From Pseudoalteromonas sp. 3D05 (lineage in GTDB: Bacteria; Pseudomonadota; Gammaproteobacteria; Enterobacterales; Alteromonadaceae), in NCBI RefSeq assembly GCF_002723455.1, contig NZ_PDUS01000017.1, positions 31,397-95,396 of the forward strand: a stretch of 64,000 nt of DNA, read 5' to 3'. Shown one piece after another: positions 1 through 8,633 of the stretch. Every line of letters starts with the position of its first letter. Position 1 is the first letter of the stretch. Both the position numbers and the translations under genes were made by a program. The notes under the pieces are model-generated. The model saw only the letters and a program-made list of their open reading frames with translations, did not search any database and was not told where the DNA came from.

Positions 1-3000
1 GACGTTGTGATTTGGCTGTAGTTACGAACATCAGCACCGTTATAACGGCTATCGATGATGTAGCGGCCTTGGTCATCTAAACCACCAAAGTCATACACAG
101 CTTGGTCAGAGAAACCTAGGCGTTTTTCAACACCCCAATCGCTATTAAGCAAGTTTGCGAAGTTATCAACCATGAAGTAAACCTCACCGCTGTGGCCTTT
201 AGCAAAACCAGGGATTTGTTGCTTGATGCTTACATCCATTGTGGTAACCCAAGGTTGAGTACCTGTGTTACGGTTTAGGATAGTGCCACGTTCAGAAATA
301 CCTGCGCGATTAAGTAGCGTTTCAAGTTCAGACCAGCTCATGCCTGATTCTTCCCAGTTTACATTAGCGTCATCAGCCCCTGTTGGGATATACGCTAAGT
401 AAGCAGAGCTTGAGTTAAAATCACGTGAGTCACCTAAATCACCATCTCGGAACATACCCATAGTGTAACTAAATGGACGACCTGAACGACGCTCAAAGTA
501 CATGTTGAACTTAGTTGCATAACCTGCGAAAAACTCAGTGTTGTAGCTCACGTTGATTTTAAAGCTGTGCTCAACTTCATATGAACCACGGTGCGCTAAA
601 TCTTGGTTACGGTTTTGCGTAATGTTGTACTGGTAGTTACTTTGTGCACGCGATGAAGAACCTGATGCTGCTTCAGTGATATCTTGGTGCGCATAGCTTG
701 TTGAAATATAAAGACCGTTGTCCCACTCTTTTGCAAGAGCTGTTGAGAATACAACTGAACGGCCATCTTCAGACGAGTTGGTCATCGCAATATCAAAGTT
801 ATCTTGTAAATCGCCAGTGTAGATACTCTCTTGAATTAAACGATCACCATCAGCAGCTGTGCCAACAGGACGAATGGCTGTGTTGTGCCAAACCGCTTCA
901 TTTTCTTTAACATGGTAAGCAATTTCTGCCTGCCATTTAAAGCCGTTGCCTAGTAATGCTGAATCAAAATCGTATTCAAAGCCTATTTGCGAACGAATGC
1001 TTGAAGGTAATTCAAAGTTTGGATCAACATAGTTCGTGCTACCTGCACCTTGAACTAACGTGTTTTTGATTTCATCTGGTACAACGGTAATGTCTGCAGG
1101 GTTAGCCGCATAGTATTCGTCGATAGCGCTTTGTGGTGCTGCAACGAATGTAATACCGTCATTTTGGTATGAATTGTTATACCATACGTTTGGAATACCA
1201 CCTTGGAAACGACCAATACCACCATTGATAGTAAGGGCTTCGGTTGCATAATACTTAAAGCCAACACGTGGTAAAATAATATCTAAGCCATCTAGGTTTT
1301 CTTGGTTAGTAAAGCCATAGGTGCTCGCAAAGTTTTCATTCAGCGTTGGTTTGTCATCTGACGCTAAACGCTCATAACGAATACCTGCTGATAATTCTAA
1401 ATCGTCGCCAATGTAGAAAGTATCTTCAATATATAGCGCTAATTGACTGCGAGTTGCATCGTATGCTGTATCTGCTGGGTTATTTGTGTACGCATTGCTG
1501 TAAGAGAAGTCATACGTATCTCTAAAGTTACCTACTTCACGGTTTGCAAATCCGTCAAACGTATCGAACTCCCACGAGCCTAGTGAGTTTGCGGCGAATA
1601 GATTGTAAAGGTTAAGTGACTCGTAACGCGCACCAAAGCTAAGCTCATGCTCATCTAAAAGGTAGGTTGCGTCAAGCGTTAAGGTAAGGGTTTCAGTTGC
1701 AGAAGAGTTTGCATGGCGGAATTCGTCAGTACCAAACTGGAATGCAGGCCCACGGAAGCGCTCTTCAACTTTTACACTACCGATGTTTGAATTTGTAATG
1801 CTGTCAGAAGTAACATCTTTGTATGCAATACCGATTTCAGTAGAGAAGTCTTCATTCCAATCAGAGTAAAGCTTGGATGAGAAGTTATTAAACTTAGTTG
1901 CATAGGTGTAACGTGATGATGCTAAATCAACCGTACTACCGCCTGTGCCAAAATTACGCTCATCTTGGTCATCTTGCCACTGGTAAGTAAAGTCTAAACG
2001 GTGGTCATCATTAACGTTCCAGCTTAGTTTAACCAATAAAGATTCATTGCTATCTTCAGGGTCACCACCTAATGAGTCTTGCATGCCGTAAACTGAATCT
2101 AGAATTGAGATAAACTGGTTAAAGCTTTCTTCAGATACATCGTATTCGTTGGTCGCGCCTGAATCTTCAAAACCGTAATCTAGGTCAAGCTCGCTCTTCC
2201 AGCTGTTGTAGTTTACAAAATAAAATAGTTTATCTTCAATTAGCGGGCCGCCAATATTAAAGCCAAAACGCTCTTCTGTTTGGTTTGGTGATACTTTGTT
2301 AACTTCATAGGTGCGGTGGCCATCTTTATCTAATACAGGGCTGCCATCAGCTGTAATTTGTGAAATGCTGTCCACATCACCGGCGATATCAGGTGTTGAT
2401 GTTTCGTAAAAACCAGAAAACTTAAACTCGTTAGTACCTGACTTTGTTACGGCGTTGATTGTGCCGCCACCAAAGTTGCCTTTAGATGCAGAGAAAGGAG
2501 AAACATCTACAGAAATTTGTTCGATCGCATCAAGTGCTACAGGAGGTTGCGCAGTTGGGTAACCACCATAGTTAAGACCGAAGTCATCGTTTTGGCCAAT
2601 GCCATCAACTGTTAAGCTATTTGAACGCGGGTTGCTACCAGCAAATGTTAGTTCGCCATTACCGTTGATGCTTGCAAGTGGGTTTAAACGGGCAACATCT
2701 TTAATATCGCGATTAAAGCTTGGCATATTATCGATGGTGTCTTCACCGAATACGCTGCTAGAACCACCTGACTGTTGTACAATTTTATAGCCAGATACTT
2801 CGATCTTTTCCATGCTTAACGGTGCTAACTGTGACGATAAACGATATGTATCACCTAGCTCTAAATAAATGTTATCCAACGTTGTGTCGTTAAACGTGTC
2901 TGAATCTACAACAACCGTGTAAGGACCGCCTACGCGAAGACCATTTGCGATAAACGTACCACTTTCGTTAGTCGTTAATTCACTCACAGTACCTGTTGGT

Positions 3001-3161
3001 TGGTGGATAACTTTAATTTTAACATTGGCAGCGGCAGCGCCAGAAGGCGTAGTAATTTTACCGCGCATTGCTGATGATGTATCTGCTGCCATAGCACTCG
3101 TTGAAACACCTAAAGCGAGTATTACCGCTCCAGTTAATTTCGAAAGACGAAGCTTGTTCAT
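1..3161 (-). CDS. Oar-like TonB-dependent receptor, 3' end outside window
   Basis: Outer-membrane beta-barrel receptor for TonB-driven import. I read this frame open from an ATG at 3161-3159 to the left edge, about 1050 residues without a stop, so the C-terminus is missing. It begins with a signal peptide (MNKLRLSKLTGAVILALGVS, ending near SAMA-A). A carboxypeptidase-regulatory-like fold follows (about residues 30-110, TPSGAAAANVKIKVIHQPTG). Then comes a plug domain with the region VFGEDTIDNMPSFNRDIKD, and after it a long barrel rich in aromatic strand ends. This order is that of the Oar-type receptors. The S1/P1 nuclease gene lies 39 bp upstream on the same strand, so the two are probably co-transcribed. 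The substrate is not shown by sequence. A nuclease product such as nucleosides or oligonucleotides is a guess from that pairing. Confidence 0.88.
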   Translation of the reverse strand, partial: MNKLRLSKLTGAVILALGVSTSAMAADTSSAMRGKITTPSGAAAANVKIKVIHQPTGTVSELTTNESGTFIANGLRVGGPYTVVVDSDTFNDTTLDNIYLELGDTYRLSSQLAPLSMEKIEVSGYKIVQQSGGSSSVFGEDTIDNMPSFNRDIKDVARLNPLASINGNGELTFAGSNPRSNSLTVDGIGQNDDFGLNYGGYPTAQPPVALDAIEQISVDVSPFSASKGNFGGGTINAVTKSGTNEFKFSGFYETSTPDIAGDVDSISQITADGSPVLDKDGHRTYEVNKVSPNQTEERFGFNIGGPLIEDKLFYFVNYNSWKSELDLDYGFEDSGATNEYDVSEESFNQFISILDSVYGMQDSLGGDPEDSNESLLVKLSWNVNDDHRLDFTYQWQDDQDERNFGTGGSTVDLASSRYTYATKFNNFSSKLYSDWNEDFSTEIGIAYKDVTSDSITNSNIGSVKVEERFRGPAFQFGTDEFRHANSSATETLTLTLDATYLLDEHELSFGARYESLNLYNLFAANSLGSWEFDTFDGFANREVGNFRDTYDFSYSNAYTNNPADTAYDATRSQLALYIEDTFYIGDDLELSAGIRYERLASDDKPTLNENFASTYGFTNQENLDGLDIILPRVGFKYYATEALTINGGIGRFQGGIPNVWYNNSYQNDGITFVAAPQSAIDEYYAANPADITVVPDEIKNTLVQGAGSTNYVDPNFELPSSIRSQIGFEYDFDSALLGNGFKWQAEIAYHVKENEAVWHNTAIRPVGTAADGDRLIQESIYTGDLQDNFDIAMTNSSEDGRSVVFSTALAKEWDNGLYISTSYAHQDITEAASGSSSRAQSNYQYNITQNRNQDLAHRGSYEVEHSFKINVSYNTEFFAGYATKFNMYFERRSGRPFSYTMGMFRDGDLGDSRDFNSSSAYLAYIPTGADDANVNWEESGMSWSELETLLNRAGISERGTILNRNTGTQPWVTTMDVSIKQQIPGFAKGHSGEVYFMVDNFANLLNSDWGVEKRLGFSDQAVYDFGGLDDQGRYIIDSRYNGADVRNYSQITT

Positions 3162-3200
3162 TTTGTTGATTCCCGTGTAATAGGTTATTTAAGGTTTTTA

Positions 3201-4061
3201 CTAATTGATGTTAGATGGCATCTTAAGTGCCTTGTCTAACGGTTTTGCTGAGCTATCGAACAAAGTATTCAATAACCCTGCGAGTCTGATACCGGCTTGA
3301 AGTAAGCGTGTTTTAACAATCGGAACATTGTTGTAAATGTAGCTATAACTAACTTTATCGTTTTCTAATTTGTATAAGTTAGTGGCTAAGTTATGTGATT
3401 CGGTTAACCATTGCTCAGGTGAGCTTGCAAGGTACTCAGCTTTTATTTCAGCATTATGAATGTCGATAAATTGTGCAAACTCAGTGAACGATAAGTTTTC
3501 GCTCTCAACTAATTTGGTATCCCACAGTGAATGCAGGTTGGTGTTTTCACCAAAGAAGGTTACTTTAATGCGGTTACCGCCTCTATCTTCGGCACGGCCA
3601 GCGTGAAATGGTTGGTGTGCATCACCCACTAAGTGAACAAGAAACCGCAGGCTAAAACGTTTAGCGTCCACAGTACTTTTTTCGTTCTTAAGCGTCTCAA
3701 TAGCAAAGTACATTCCTTCAAGAATATTTTTTACGTTATCTTTATTTAATTGATGAGAATGGTCGTGAGAAAACTGTGAAGAATTAGTAGGGGAGTTAAT
3801 ATAGTGCCAGCGAGAGGATTTCTTTTGCCAAAACTCGCTTGGGTTCGAACGCATTTCATCAGCCCAAGTAGATATTTGTGCAAGGCTTTCACCTTCTAAT
3901 AGTTTGCTAAGTGATGAGCGGGTGGTATCGGTTATGTGGTTATCGGCAACCTGGCCAACAATTCTGTGGCCATTTTGACCCCAAGCGAGCGCATTTTGGG
4001 ATGTAAAAAGAAAGCTAATAGCTAAAAAACAACTGAGACCACTAATCCGATTGCTTAACAT
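3201..4061 (-). CDS. S1/P1-type nuclease, secreted
   Basis: Zinc-dependent nuclease that degrades single-stranded nucleic acids and can act as a 3'-nucleotidase; probably periplasmic or secreted. The 286-residue protein has a signal peptide ending ALA. The mature chain starts with Trp27 and has His32 in WGQNGHRIVG. In this family the N-terminal Trp (through its amino group) and that His bind zinc. Further ligand motifs are visible: ISTWADEMR, WHYINSP, HLVGDAHQPFHAG and a following NLHSLWD. Length is normal for bacterial S1/P1 enzymes. It lies just upstream of the Oar-like receptor on the same strand, and a lipoprotein 5'-nucleotidase lies 2.4 kb away. The region could therefore serve nucleic-acid or phosphate scavenging (inference). 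Confidence 0.93.
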   Translation of the reverse strand: MLSNRISGLSCFLAISFLFTSQNALAWGQNGHRIVGQVADNHITDTTRSSLSKLLEGESLAQISTWADEMRSNPSEFWQKKSSRWHYINSPTNSSQFSHDHSHQLNKDNVKNILEGMYFAIETLKNEKSTVDAKRFSLRFLVHLVGDAHQPFHAGRAEDRGGNRIKVTFFGENTNLHSLWDTKLVESENLSFTEFAQFIDIHNAEIKAEYLASSPEQWLTESHNLATNLYKLENDKVSYSYIYNNVPIVKTRLLQAGIRLAGLLNTLFDSSAKPLDKALKMPSNIN

Positions 4062-4281
4062 TTGTATTTTCCTAAAAATAAATTAACTGCGTACTGAACT
4101 ATTCTTAGAGGTCAATTGTCCTGATTTTTAGTGGAATAGGAAGGACTCAACAAGATTCATAATTTCTTGTTCATAAACTATATTTATCAATGGGTTATTT
4201 GTTTTGAGTAAAATTACCTATTGTAATGAGTAATTAAAATTGTTCAAATGGTGATATATTCGCTTTTGGATTGTTGAAGAT

Positions 4282-5175
4282 TTGAAAATTAAGCAGCAGA
4301 TATTATCTCACTCTACATTTGTTACAGTTTTACTACTGTTTTTTGTGATGCTTTGGTTTACCACTCAATTGATTGTGGCTACTGAATCGAAAACGCTGAA
4401 GCCTTTAATAGAAACATCGAGCCGTTGTTTTACATCTGCGTCGCAAAACAAAGAGCAATTAATTATCTATGCAACGTCACAAAAAGTAGCTAAATCAATT
4501 ATTAATAGTTTGTGCGAAGATACTGTTGTAACAAAGCAATACGGTGAAGTACGAGGTTTTTGGGGTTATCGTACTGCTGACAGTATTGAGTTTGTGGGTA
4601 AAGGAATTGCTGATCTGATATTAGCGAAAAACAATATTATGTCTGCGTTTAAGGCAGAATCTACGTATAACTACCAACCAATTGTAGGTTTTCCAAGCTA
4701 TACCGCATTTTTTATATCAGCAAAAGAAAAGCCTAAAATTGAAAAACAGTATTTTTTAGATAAGCGAATTGGCTTACTAGATTATCCAACCAGCCGCTCA
4801 GGTCATATTTTACCAAAACAAACCTTTAAAGAGTTAGGTATCAACTTAGAAAATTTAGACGTAACCTACGCAAGCTCCCACAGTGAGCTTAGGGAGTTAC
4901 TCGCAAACGGTGAGGTAGATATTATAGCCTCATTTTGGAAAAATACAGATCAACAAAGCTTTTCAAAAAACTATATTACGCCTATCAGTAATAATATTAT
5001 TGGCACACGCTGGTATTTAAAAATGCAACACGAAAATACTGACTTGCTATGTGCTATTCAAATAAATTTACTAGCGTTATCACAATCACAAACGTCTACT
5101 TACTTCAATCATGTTGAGCCCTATTGGCAATGCAGCGATTCAGGCGCTGTTTTCTTAGGAGAGGGTGATGATTAA
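4282..5175 (+). CDS. PhnD-like periplasmic binding protein, membrane anchored
   Basis: Resembles the PhnD/phosphate-phosphonate periplasmic binding family. Visible features are a hydrophobic N-terminal segment (about residues 12-32), then a two-lobed binding fold with YQPIVGFPSYTAFFISAKEKP, a strand-loop reading RIGLLDYPTSRSGHILPKQTFKELGI, and YASSHSELRELLANGEVDIIASFW. No ABC permease or ATPase gene is adjacent. The protein may instead be a sensor input domain working with the next gene, whose start overlaps its end. The start is a TTG at 4282. An in-frame TGA lies upstream at 4252-4254, with no ATG between the two, so the start is unusual but forced. Ligand unknown. Confidence 0.75.
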   Translation: MKIKQQILSHSTFVTVLLLFFVMLWFTTQLIVATESKTLKPLIETSSRCFTSASQNKEQLIIYATSQKVAKSIINSLCEDTVVTKQYGEVRGFWGYRTADSIEFVGKGIADLILAKNNIMSAFKAESTYNYQPIVGFPSYTAFFISAKEKPKIEKQYFLDKRIGLLDYPTSRSGHILPKQTFKELGINLENLDVTYASSHSELRELLANGEVDIIASFWKNTDQQSFSKNYITPISNNIIGTRWYLKMQHENTDLLCAIQINLLALSQSQTSTYFNHVEPYWQCSDSGAVFLGEGDD

Positions 5176-6115
5176 TAAATTTTGCCAAGTGGTTATAGTA
5201 CTTGTTTTTATATTTTCTATAGTGATTTTTAAAGCTGCGGGTTATCTGCAACAACAACACAATATTGAGAATGTTATTACCCAAGCAGAAAAGCGTATAG
5301 CGCTTGATATACCTCGCTTAGATTTATCGAATACGTTTTTAAAACATTCGGGCAATAGTGCAGCAATCAAAGGCTACCTCAGGCGATTGAATAAGGCGCT
5401 AGAAAGTGACGCTGTGACTGTGGAGGCCATTGGTGAGACTAAAATAGAAGCTGCAGACTTAAGCAGTAAGTCGGTAATTGTTCGCCAACTTGCAACCAGT
5501 GATAGTAGTGTTGCAGTCACGTTTCGAATTAACCATACATTTTGGCAGCTAGGTGATTTAGCAAGTGCTTTAATTTTGGCTTTGTTTGCTTTAGCTTTTG
5601 GTTATTGGGCTGGGAGTATTAAACGCTCCAAAGCGGGTGCTATTAGGGCACGCAAGCAAGCAGATGAAACCCAAGCACCAGAGCCGTTTAAATTGGTTGT
5701 AGATCTTAATACTAAAACGTTGGGCAGTACGCATGATGCAGCATTAAATGTATCATTAGCTAATAAACCATTATGTTTTTACTTAGCACTGATTGAATTT
5801 TGCAGCGAGCAGCCAGATACCATTTTAAATCAAAATAAAAATGTGCCAGATGAGTTGATAGACATTGCAAACAAATATTTTTACCGACTAATAGAGCTCG
5901 GACACACGATTCGTAAACGGCCCAACTTTTCCAACAGTTTGGAAAAAACACTCAGTGAAATTCGTGCTGCATTAGATGAAGTGTTAGTTGAATACCCAGA
6001 ATTAAAAGAGATTTATTACCCGCCGAAAGCGCATGGCGAAGGCTCTCGTTCGCGCCTGCACAGTTATGGTTTAAACCAAATTAGCAATGAGTGTATTGAA
6101 GTGATTGGTAAGTAA
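5168..6115 (+). CDS. Two-segment inner-membrane protein of unknown function
   Basis: I do not recognise the family. I chose the ATG at 5168, preceded by a strong ribosome site (AGGAGAGG). It overlaps the end of the PhnD-like gene by 8 bp, so the pair is translationally coupled. An N-terminal membrane segment (about residues 8-25) is followed by a periplasmic domain of about 105 residues and a second membrane helix (ASALILALFALAFGYWAG). The cytoplasmic part is about 155 residues. It contains VSLANKPLCFYLALIEFCSEQP and later helical, charged sequence, then LSEIRAALDEVLVEYPELKEIYYPP. The topology is that of a sensor with a cytoplasmic output domain. A DNA-binding role is possible but no clear helix-turn-helix is visible. 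Confidence 0.7.
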   Translation: MINKFCQVVIVLVFIFSIVIFKAAGYLQQQHNIENVITQAEKRIALDIPRLDLSNTFLKHSGNSAAIKGYLRRLNKALESDAVTVEAIGETKIEAADLSSKSVIVRQLATSDSSVAVTFRINHTFWQLGDLASALILALFALAFGYWAGSIKRSKAGAIRARKQADETQAPEPFKLVVDLNTKTLGSTHDAALNVSLANKPLCFYLALIEFCSEQPDTILNQNKNVPDELIDIANKYFYRLIELGHTIRKRPNFSNSLEKTLSEIRAALDEVLVEYPELKEIYYPPKAHGEGSRSRLHSYGLNQISNECIEVIGK

Positions 6116-6214
6116 CTGGGCAAACATTTAACACGAGTAGGTTTAACGCTTATTTTGCGTAATACCATGCAATGTAAGATTAAATAGTCTTGAGCCTACA
6201 CATAACAATGCCAC

Positions 6215-6249
6215 TACAGCACTGAGGTCAATTGTTCCTCAGTGCTGTA
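6215..6249. terminator. Strong hairpin downstream of the 5168 gene
   Basis: A 13-bp perfect stem (TACAGCACTGAGG pairing with CCTCAGTGCTGTA) closes a 9-nt loop. No U-run follows, so it may be a terminator with a weak tail or a transcript-stabilising hairpin at the end of the plus-strand pair. Confidence 0.5.
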
Positions 6250-6271
6250 AGTTGTTTGCTAAAGGTTATTT

Positions 6272-6467
6272 AACCTGAACTCTGGATAATAAATCTATCT
6301 CCAGCGGCTACTTTCAACGCTAACTGCGTTGAATTTACATGCAATAGGCCAGCTATTGACGCGTAAATTCGCCTTGTTATCGCTAAAAGTCTCCGGCTGG
6401 AGACGAACAAATATATTTGTGATTTAATATCAATACATTAGTACATCTCTTAACCCGAGTTCAGGTT
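6272..6467. mobile_element. MITE, long form (196 bp)
   Basis: Terminal inverted repeats start AACCTGAACTC and end GAGTTCAGGTT. They are flanked by identical 4-bp target duplications ATTT at 6268-6271 and 6468-6471. The interior is itself an imperfect foldback: TCTCCAGCGGCTACTTTC near the left pairs with GTCTCCGGCTGGAGA on the right. No coding capacity is visible, so it must be mobilised in trans. About 70 bp of its left part recurs at 63900-63970, and its last roughly 50 bp resemble the 33400-33477 element. The right end lies inside the stop codon of the 5'-nucleotidase gene. Confidence 0.85.
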
Positions 6468-8100
6468 ATTTAGGTGCAAACGCTGCAGCACTGATTGGGC
6501 TGTTTTCTGTAAAAAAACGTTTTAATGCTTGGGCATCAGTTTCGTCAGTGCTCACAAACCCTTGACGATCAGTCAATGTGGGATATCCATCACCGCCAGA
6601 GGCATTATAACTGTTAATACTCATACGGTAGGTCGCGCTTAAGTCCAGTGGCTGGCCATTAATAAGTACACTGACTAATTTTCCGTTTTCGCGCTTGAAA
6701 CGCATTTTATGATACTGCATGTAAGCGCCAGCATCGGGTGGGAAGCTTGTTACAACGTCTAAGTAATCCCATAAATCTTGGCCTTGCCAATCCATGTAAG
6801 TAATACGATTTTTAAAAGGGTGAACTTTTAAGATGTCCTTGTAACTGACTTCACCAGCAGCAATGCTATCGCGAATACCACCGCCACTAATAATTCCAAA
6901 ATCTGCGCCGACTGTACTCATTTGAGCCGCTATAATTACGCGTGCTAAATTAGTTTGTTGATAACGTACTTTGTTGCGGTCACCTTCTAATTTTGCGTCA
7001 ACAAAGCCGATTTTGCCTTCAATTTGTTTCGCACCTTTTGCTTGGTAGTTAGCTAAAAATGACTTGAGCTCAGGGTTAGGTGTAATGTACTTTGCAGCTA
7101 AAACAGGTTTTGTAGTGCCGTCAGCTTGTGGTTGTTCTATGTATAGATTTACAGGGAGTAATTTGTAATCAATTAATGTGAGTTGGCCGTTTTGTAGTTT
7201 AAATTCAGCTTTACCTACATATTTTCCCCATTCATGTGCTTGCATGATCCAAGTACCATTTTGCTGATCTGGTTTACAAGCTTTACCTGGGCCAAAATTA
7301 TCATCATTGATGTTTTTATCTGCCATACAAATCGGCTCTTGAGAGTGGCCGCCGATGATCATATCCAGTGTGTTTTTAGGGAGTGAACGAGCAAGTGTTA
7401 CATCGCCTGGCGCATTAATACCAAATGCAGCATCTACATAGTGGCCCATATGCGTTACGGCAATGGTAATGTCTGGTTGGTATTGCTGATTGATTTTGTT
7501 TACCAATGTGTTGGTCACGTCTATCGGCTCTTTGAACTCTAAACCGCCAATATATTGAGGATTACCAATTTTAGCTGTATCGGTAGTGGTTAAGCCAATA
7601 ACTGCAATTTTAAGTCCTTGCTTATCAAATACCTTATAAGGCTGAAATGCATTTTCACCGGTTTTTTTATCAAAAATATTAGCTGATAATAAGGGAAAGT
7701 TTGCCCATTGCTGTTGTTTCTTTAATACACTTAAAGGGTTGTCAAATTCGTGATTCCCCAATGCCATTGCATCATAGCCTATCAACGACATACCTTTAAA
7801 ATCTGGCTCGGCAAATTGTAAATCAGACTCAGGTATACCTGTATTTATATCGCCACCAGAAAGCAGTAAAACAGCATGGCCTTGTTTTTGTGCATCATTT
7901 CGCAATTGATCAATCAACGTTTTGCGTGCCGCCATACCATACTCGCCTTTTTCATTGTGCCAAAAGCGACCATGATTATCATTGGTATGTAAGACAGTTA
8001 AATAGCGAGCTTCATTTGAAGAGGTTGATTCGTGTTGGGGGGGGTTATTACTACAAGCAGAAACACTTAATAGTAAGAGAAAACTAATAATTACGCGCAT
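6466..8100 (-). CDS. 5'-nucleotidase / UDP-sugar hydrolase family lipoprotein
   Basis: Metallophosphoesterase of the UshA/5'-nucleotidase family that releases phosphate and nucleosides from nucleotides, acting at the cell surface or in the periplasm. The N-terminus MRVIISFLLLLSVSAC is a lipoprotein signal with lipobox SVSAC. Metal-site motifs are clear: LTVLHTNDNHGRFWHN, ALLLSGGD, GNHEFDNP and VTHMGHYVD. The C-terminal nucleotide-binding domain is also present (IISGGGIRDSIAAGEVSYKDILKVHPFKN, then NSYNASGGDGYP). At 544 residues it is full length for the family. The TAA stop is formed by one base of a MITE target duplication and two bases of the MITE inverted repeat. Together with the S1/P1 nuclease it suggests nucleotide salvage from extracellular DNA or RNA. 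Confidence 0.93.
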   Translation of the reverse strand: MRVIISFLLLLSVSACSNNPPQHESTSSNEARYLTVLHTNDNHGRFWHNEKGEYGMAARKTLIDQLRNDAQKQGHAVLLLSGGDINTGIPESDLQFAEPDFKGMSLIGYDAMALGNHEFDNPLSVLKKQQQWANFPLLSANIFDKKTGENAFQPYKVFDKQGLKIAVIGLTTTDTAKIGNPQYIGGLEFKEPIDVTNTLVNKINQQYQPDITIAVTHMGHYVDAAFGINAPGDVTLARSLPKNTLDMIIGGHSQEPICMADKNINDDNFGPGKACKPDQQNGTWIMQAHEWGKYVGKAEFKLQNGQLTLIDYKLLPVNLYIEQPQADGTTKPVLAAKYITPNPELKSFLANYQAKGAKQIEGKIGFVDAKLEGDRNKVRYQQTNLARVIIAAQMSTVGADFGIISGGGIRDSIAAGEVSYKDILKVHPFKNRITYMDWQGQDLWDYLDVVTSFPPDAGAYMQYHKMRFKRENGKLVSVLINGQPLDLSATYRMSINSYNASGGDGYPTLTDRQGFVSTDETDAQALKRFFTENSPISAAAFAPK

Positions 8101-8187
8101 AATGTGACCCGTGTTGTCAGATGCTGTTCATTAAACGCGTAGTTTAAACTAAATTTATGACTAAATAACGTTTACAGCGCTACTTTT

Positions 8188-8370
8188 TTAGTTTTCAGTC
8201 TCTAATTGTCCTGTTGCCGCTAATTGCCTGCGGTTTAGTTCCTGCTCAGCGAGTGCTGATTTTTCATGATTGTTACCCACCATCCAATTTAAAAAACTGG
8301 CTGGGAGCTTTGTATACGACTGACCTTGATGTAACCCAAAGTCGCAAATATGCTCATTGCTTTGTGACAT
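8188..8370 (-). CDS. DUF3820-like small protein
   Basis: A 60-residue cytoplasmic protein. The core CDFGLHQGQSYTKLPASFLNWMVGNN resembles the DUF3820 pattern (fG.hkG..l.dlP..YL.W), followed by a helical tail with ALAEQELNRRQLAA. A ribosome site (AGGA) sits 8 nt before the ATG. It is 87 bp upstream of the 5'-nucleotidase on the same strand, but the link to that function is unclear. Function unknown. Confidence 0.75.
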   Translation of the reverse strand: MSQSNEHICDFGLHQGQSYTKLPASFLNWMVGNNHEKSALAEQELNRRQLAATGQLETEN

Positions 8371-8633
8371 GACGGTTGATCCTGTTGTGTGTTTTTGTTG
8401 TCGCGGTCATCCTAACAAATTAAAACCATGGAATTGAGATCATTTAGTTTTAAGCAGCGTCTCTTTATAACGTCAACGAATAAAGAACAAGGTGTAAGTA
8501 AGTGTAACTCGATTGTAACCGTTTTGAGTTGATTTGTATTATTAATGGTTTGCAGCTCGTAATTGATGCAGTGTTTGTATAGTATTTTCATTAAATTTAC
8601 ATAAGAACAACACTGTAACTGGAAACAAAAACA

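Noticed and set aside
8101..8140. Possible Pho box (TTGTCAGATGCTGTTCAT)
   Set aside because: The half-sites are weak and in the wrong direction for the 5'-nucleotidase gene.
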